Assembly (NCBI RefSeq): GCF_901709675.1
Contig: NC_051100.1
Coordinates: 12,134,286-12,198,285, forward strand
DNA from: Syngnathus acus
Lineage: Eukaryota; Chordata; Actinopteri; Syngnathiformes; Syngnathidae
Direction of reading: 5' to 3'
Length of the DNA: 64,000 bases
Below, piece after piece: positions 60,333 through 64,000 of this stretch (position 1 is its first letter; the number at the start of each line of letters is the position of its first letter). The notes under the pieces were generated by a model. The model did no database searches. It was not told where the DNA came from and was given only the letters and a program-made list of their open reading frames with translations. The position numbers and the translations under genes are program-made.

Positions 60333-60544
60333 TCATGAGATGTTTGAACAAGAATCTTATAAGAACCTCTCACATGAATGATATCATTTTGTTCGCATAA
60401 CTTTAGTCCAGTTTGTAATACATGCTGAGCAGTATAAAAAAATGGACAGAGAAAATCTATTTTCTCTTTTTCATCCCATGTTTTTGACTTCGTACCACGG
60501 TTTGTTTTGCGGTGTTTATATTGTAGCAGAAAAACAGAACTTAC

Positions 60545-60601
60545 GAGCCTCCACAGTCACTCTGGTTCCTCTTCCGAAAACTAATTTCCAGTTTCCTGCT
60601 A
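60545..60601 (-). CDS. TRAJ segment (J alpha, distal to TRAC)
   Basis: The minus strand encodes AGNWKLVFGRGTRVTVEA, with FGxGT, and ends C|GTAAGT in the same phase as the other J. It is flanked upstream by its own 12-bp-spacer RSS. It lies only about 400 bp from the retroviral LTR. Confidence 0.88.
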
Positions 60602-60629
60602 CACATCAGTTGCCTCTTCAACAAAAACC
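60602..60629 (-). promoter_or_regulatory. Recombination signal sequence, 12-bp spacer (distal TRAJ)
   Basis: On the minus strand: nonamer GGTTTTTGT (60629-60621), 12-bp spacer, heptamer TGATGTG (60608-60602). Nonamer and spacer end (CAAC) match the proximal copy, so the two J units arose by tandem duplication. Confidence 0.87.
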
Positions 60630-60663
60630 TCAAGAGGAGCTTCAACCTGAAAAAAAAACAAGA

Positions 60664-60872
60664 ACTCTTATGGGACGAGACAACTCAGGTGGTAGAGCGA
60701 TAGATTTTGAGGCCGAAGGTTGTGGGCTTGATCCTGAGCCCCCGTGACCGTGGCTGAAGCGTCCTTGAACAAGACATTCAGCAGAGCCTCCAGATGCTGA
60801 TGACAAGTCAAGTGTTAATTCTCTTCGAGTGCCTTGAAGGTGGAAAAGCGCTATACGAAAAAATCCCTTTAA
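60664..60872 (+). mobile_element. tRNA-derived SINE, second family
   Basis: A-box-like GGTGGTAGAGCGA and B-box-like GGTTGTGGGCTTGATCC are followed by a body containing CCGTGGCTGAAGCGTCCTTG and a 3' end with GAGTGCCTTGAAGG and AAAAGCGCTATA, words common to fish SINE tails. It lies between the distal TRAJ and the retrovirus. Confidence 0.55.
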
Positions 60873-61007
60873 TCTTCATGCACACACACAAAAATAATAA
60901 AATATCATCTGATCATCAGTTCAGTTCCAGCTGCATTTTCCCAATTACCAATTGCAAAACTCAATCTAGTTTCACATTAGCTGTAGGCCTCTTCACTGGG
61001 GCACCGT

Positions 61008-61583
61008 TGTTGGGAAAAATATACTTTTTATCATTGGATTCTATGTATCTACTCGTGTGCAAGTCTTCTACAGGATGTGACATTTTGACCTCGTGATGTT
61101 GACTTGGAAGCAGATGGCTGGCTAAGGAGCGCATGTTTGGAGTCACGAGCCGCGCTATACAATAAGCCCCATTTCTATTTCTCTTAAACAGGACATGAGG
61201 TTGTCGTGCGATAGCTGAAGCAGACAAAGGTCCTATTTAAGTGGAGGTCATGAGAACGCCACAGGCGTATCCGTCCCATAGGCATTAAGACTACGTCTTT
61301 CTCCTAGCTAAAGTCACGAGCTGACCATACCGCTTCTGTCCGAGATAGTATCTTGTTGTGCTGTGGAATGTCCTTCCTGTCTAAAGAAGCTATGCATTCA
61401 TGTACACTTGCCCCATTGTTTGTTCCTCAATAAAAGGCACGACCAAACTGAAGGAAGGGCGCAGATCTCAGCCACACTTGCTGTGTGAGTCTGGATTGTG
61501 CCCATCTGCAGATGATCGCTTGCCATCGAAGACATATCCTGCCTCTGTGAGATTCTTTTCAGACAAATGTTGTGAACCCAACA
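61008..61583 (+). repeat. 5' LTR
   Basis: The LTR begins TGTTGGG and ends CCCAACA, a perfect 7-bp inverted repeat with the TG...CA ends expected of a retroviral LTR, and stops four bases before the primer site. AATAAAAG at 61429-61436 is the likely TATA-type box (or poly(A) signal). Length is 576 bp. The 3' LTR and target duplication are outside the window. Confidence 0.85.
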
Positions 61584-61587
61584 TTTT

Positions 61588-61605
61588 TGGGGGCTCGTCC
61601 GGGAT
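61588..61605 (+). other. Primer binding site, tRNA-Pro
   Basis: TGGGGGCTCGTCCGGGAT is the 18-base complement of the tRNA-Pro 3' end used by many gammaretroviruses. No mismatch is seen. Confidence 0.92.
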
Positions 61606-62165
61606 TCCTGAAAATCTGCTCGCTGATCCGAGGAGTGTTGAAGACGCCGAATCCGTGCACGGCAGGAGTCAAAGGACGCCTGAAGGAAAGCCCTGGGGAG
61701 CGACGTTCATCCACCAGGCCGGCCCAGTTCAGCACCTCTCGGCGGCGACGATTGACGGAATCTTCAAGAGAAATCTTTCACAGACTCGGTGAGACCTCTT
61801 CGTTGGCTGCGTGGTTGGGGTATTTTAGTCCCCAGAAAAAAGGGTACCCGGGTAAGGACGGCGGAGTCCTTGTTGAGAATTCCAAGTAATAGGAATTCGG
61901 TCTACAGATGGAACTTGTAGACGTAAATACACCTCGTTGTGTTAAGAAAATTCCGCGGTGTGAATGTGTGTGTGAATGGTAGCACGTATGTGCTGCATGT
62001 AATATAGTGGGAAGAAATAACGAATTTCTGTGGAAGCACAGGCAAGAATTCCTCACCAGGAAACTGGTCGAAGCAGGAATTACCACAGAAAGTCGTTATC
62101 CCACTAAAGAAACATTCCAACTTTAGAAATCCCTAGGATTTGACAGTTGGACTAAATTGATTAAA
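61606..62165 (+). other. Proviral leader (packaging region)
   Basis: A 560-bp untranslated stretch lies between the primer site and the gag ATG. It holds no long gag-frame extension. Packaging and splice-donor signals would be expected here but are not individually identified. Confidence 0.55.
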
Positions 62166-63731
62166 ATGGGGGGCCGTCAAAGTGTTACTGACAAGGTATC
62201 AGGAGATGAGAAGTATATGTTAAATAAGTTTCCAGACAGTATCGAATGGTTGACAAAATGGAACAAAAAGTATGGTGTGACTGGTCACCTTAAAGTAGAT
62301 CAGTGGAAAAATGTAGTTGCCAAGCTTGAGGCTAGTGTGATTATGAAAAAAGGAAAGAAAAAAGAAAAAAAGGAAAAAGAATTGCAATGTGCAAAATTAT
62401 GGTTAAAAGAGGCTGAAAACCGACGCAGAGCTGGACTAAAAGCTAGAGAGGACCGAAAAGCACAACAAAATAAAATGACTGGTACAATTTGTTTTGTCAA
62501 ACCAGAGGACAATGAAGGACAAGGACGGCTAAGACAGAGACAAAATGACGCGGCACCACATGGACTTGACGGAATGAATGAGGAAGCAGTTCAAGCACAA
62601 CCTGAGCGTTCCAGTCTGTATCCCACTAGGGAATTACAGGCCGCAGCTAGAGCTGAAGCTAGTGTGCCCCCACCTTATTCTCCGGTTTCTCAGCACACTA
62701 GACAAAAGACAGGACGAAGGACAGTCCAGCCGCAGGCTGTCCCAGACAAAATGACTGAACTAACACGTGACAAATACTCAGATGAGGAAGGTGACGACCC
62801 GATAATGGGCAATTATCCCATGATTCAGGTCCCTAATCCAAATGCCGACGGACCTAATAATCAACACATGTATGTATTTCGACCTTGGTCAAACAGAGAG
62901 TGCAGAGAAGCTGTTGAGGGAATCCCTGATCCACAAGAGGATGTAGAGTCCTGGATCAGAGACATGGAAGGAGTAATACACTCATATAGATTAAATGGTA
63001 GGGAGGCAGGAGAAGCCTTCCAGTGCTCTGTCCCTCGTTTATGGGGAAGAGTGAGGGGAGATTACACAGGTAGAACTAATCAAGGGGAAATTTTCCAATA
63101 CCCAAATGATGGACAATTAAGAGGTCCTTATTTGGCTCAATTAAACGCTTTATGGGACAGATGTAGAACAACATTTAGGAGAAGAGCTGATTATGGACGT
63201 CTGGCAGGGATAAAACAAAAATTGGGTGAAGATGTTGATGACTTTAGAGTGAGATTTGAAAAGGAATTTAGAGTTCACAGTGGAATCCCTGTAGACGACC
63301 AAGACGCAGGCCCCTACCAACAACAATTAAAAAATGCCCTTTTAAATGGAATGGAACCCAAAATCAGTGAATGGATTCGAAAACACAATGTAGAGGTAGA
63401 CACAGCCAGTGTTACTACCGTAATGCAATGGGCTAGACACGCCGCTAAAATTGTAAAGAAACCTAAAACTCCCACAGGGTCAGCCGGAGTTTTTTGGGCA
63501 GACTCGGACTGCGTGGAAGAATCAGAATTCTTCTATCAGAACCACCTGCCCTATCGAGGCAGAGGTGGACGCAGAGGAAATTTCAGGGGGAGAGGTCGAG
63601 GATCAGCATCCAAAAATCCTCCCCACTGGTCTGGTGACCCCAATGCCTGCTGGCATTGTGGAGAAAAAGGCCACTGGTCCAAAGAATGTCCTAAAAAGAA
63701 AAAAGGACCGCGGCCAGAACAGAGCGCATGA
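62166..63731 (+). CDS. gag: Gag polyprotein, intact
   Basis: I place the start at ATG 62166; the frame is open a little further upstream but only from a TTG. The product is 521 residues. MGGRQS at the N-terminus fits the N-myristoylation rule (Gly2, Ser6). A Lys/Glu-rich coiled segment spans about residues 60-100. PPPY at residues 168-171 is a late-budding motif that recruits NEDD4-type ligases. The capsid-like region runs from about residue 230 to 430. An Arg/Gly-rich stretch then precedes one CCHC zinc knuckle, CWHCGEKGHWSKEC, at residues 495-508, which binds genomic RNA. The frame ends at TGA 63729-63731. There are no frameshifts or internal stops, so the copy is young or under constraint. 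Confidence 0.92.
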   Translation: MGGRQSVTDKVSGDEKYMLNKFPDSIEWLTKWNKKYGVTGHLKVDQWKNVVAKLEASVIMKKGKKKEKKEKELQCAKLWLKEAENRRRAGLKAREDRKAQQNKMTGTICFVKPEDNEGQGRLRQRQNDAAPHGLDGMNEEAVQAQPERSSLYPTRELQAAARAEASVPPPYSPVSQHTRQKTGRRTVQPQAVPDKMTELTRDKYSDEEGDDPIMGNYPMIQVPNPNADGPNNQHMYVFRPWSNRECREAVEGIPDPQEDVESWIRDMEGVIHSYRLNGREAGEAFQCSVPRLWGRVRGDYTGRTNQGEIFQYPNDGQLRGPYLAQLNALWDRCRTTFRRRADYGRLAGIKQKLGEDVDDFRVRFEKEFRVHSGIPVDDQDAGPYQQQLKNALLNGMEPKISEWIRKHNVEVDTASVTTVMQWARHAAKIVKKPKTPTGSAGVFWADSDCVEESEFFYQNHLPYRGRGGRRGNFRGRGRGSASKNPPHWSGDPNACWHCGEKGHWSKECPKKKKGPRPEQSA

Positions 63732-64000
63732 CTAGATGAGGAGGACAAGCATGATCTCTTGGATGTTTTTACAGCAGTCGAATCATTGAGTCACTTAAAA
63801 GAAAAACCATTCATAGATTTGATTGTTAATGAACAAAAAGTAACCTTTTTGTGTGATTCTGGCGCCTGCACATCAGTTTTAAGACACAAAGTTAAAGGCC
63901 TGACCACTGGAAAGCAGTCAATTTGGGTCAAAACAGCTAATGGTCAGACATACCTGGAACACATGACACTACCACTAAATGTTAAAGATCCAGAAACAGG
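63732..64000 (+). CDS. pol: Pro-Pol, N-terminal part (protease), in frame with gag, truncated by window end
   Basis: The codons after the gag TGA stay open in the same frame to the end of the window. About 40 codons on comes the aspartic protease active site DSGA (codon 63855, preceded by hydrophobic TFLC), then the flap region begins. With no start codon of its own, it would be made by readthrough of the UGA. Reverse transcriptase and later parts are outside the window. Confidence 0.85.

Larger units (their letters stand above)
61008..64000 (+). mobile_element. Endogenous gammaretrovirus-like provirus, 5' part
   Basis: The order is 5' LTR, tRNA-Pro primer site, 560-bp leader, gag, and protease start; the rest lies beyond the window. 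The shared gag/pro frame separated by one stop, a single CCHC knuckle, PPPY and a tRNA-Pro site are gammaretroviral traits. It is on the strand opposite to the TRA genes. No damage is visible in the part present. Confidence 0.88.

Noticed and set aside
62157-62165. Gag start three codons upstream of the chosen ATG
   Set aside because: That upstream codon is TTG, not ATG; starting at 62166 gives MGGRQS, which fits myristoylation.

Overview
This window is nuclear DNA of a ray-finned fish, most likely a percomorph teleost. The basis is split genes with GT-AG introns, teleost-like protein sequences, dense TG/CA, TATC and TTCC microsatellites, and many DNA-transposon and SINE remnants of types common in fish. 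I cannot name the species from sequence alone.

Layout, left to right. (1) 1-2350: repeat-filled intron, then the terminal exon of a dual-specificity phosphatase recognisable as DUSP19 (+ strand, HCNAGVSR active site), with its 3' UTR to about 2740. (2) 2741-8200: intergenic DNA with old DNA transposons. (3) 8884-32696: ZNF804A (+), five coding exons, predicted 1343 aa, with a 15.5-kb first intron. Exon 2 is shortened and abuts a TG microsatellite, and the normally single large last exon is split by a 2.2-kb intron carrying a small THAP-encoding transposon. (4) 33.2-48.2 kb: intergenic, mostly simple repeats and MITEs. (5) 48206-52226: ZC3H15 (+), ten coding exons, predicted 432 aa, with a hAT element bearing a perfect 8-bp target duplication in intron 6. 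(6) 53490-57131: RBM45 (-), nine coding exons, predicted 471 aa, convergent with ZC3H15 and containing one GC-AG intron. (7) 57.3-58.7 kb: two hAT-type elements. (8) 59078-60629 (-): the 3' end of a T-cell receptor alpha locus. It holds a three-exon TRAC constant gene, a frameshifted duplicate of its first exon, and two TRAJ segments each with a 12-bp-spacer recombination signal and a phase-matched splice donor. (9) 61008-64000 (+, continuing off the window): a gammaretrovirus-like endogenous retrovirus with a 5' LTR, tRNA-Pro primer site, intact gag, and protease in the same frame after a UGA stop in a CUAG readthrough context. It sits just upstream of the TRAJ segments in opposite orientation.

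DUSP19, ZNF804A, ZC3H15 and RBM45 all map to human 2q31-q32, so the left 57 kb is a conserved neighbourhood. The TRA locus next to RBM45 is the surprising part. None of the immune gene parts are obvious as long open reading frames; they were found from splice phase, RSS and J/TM motifs read on the minus strand.
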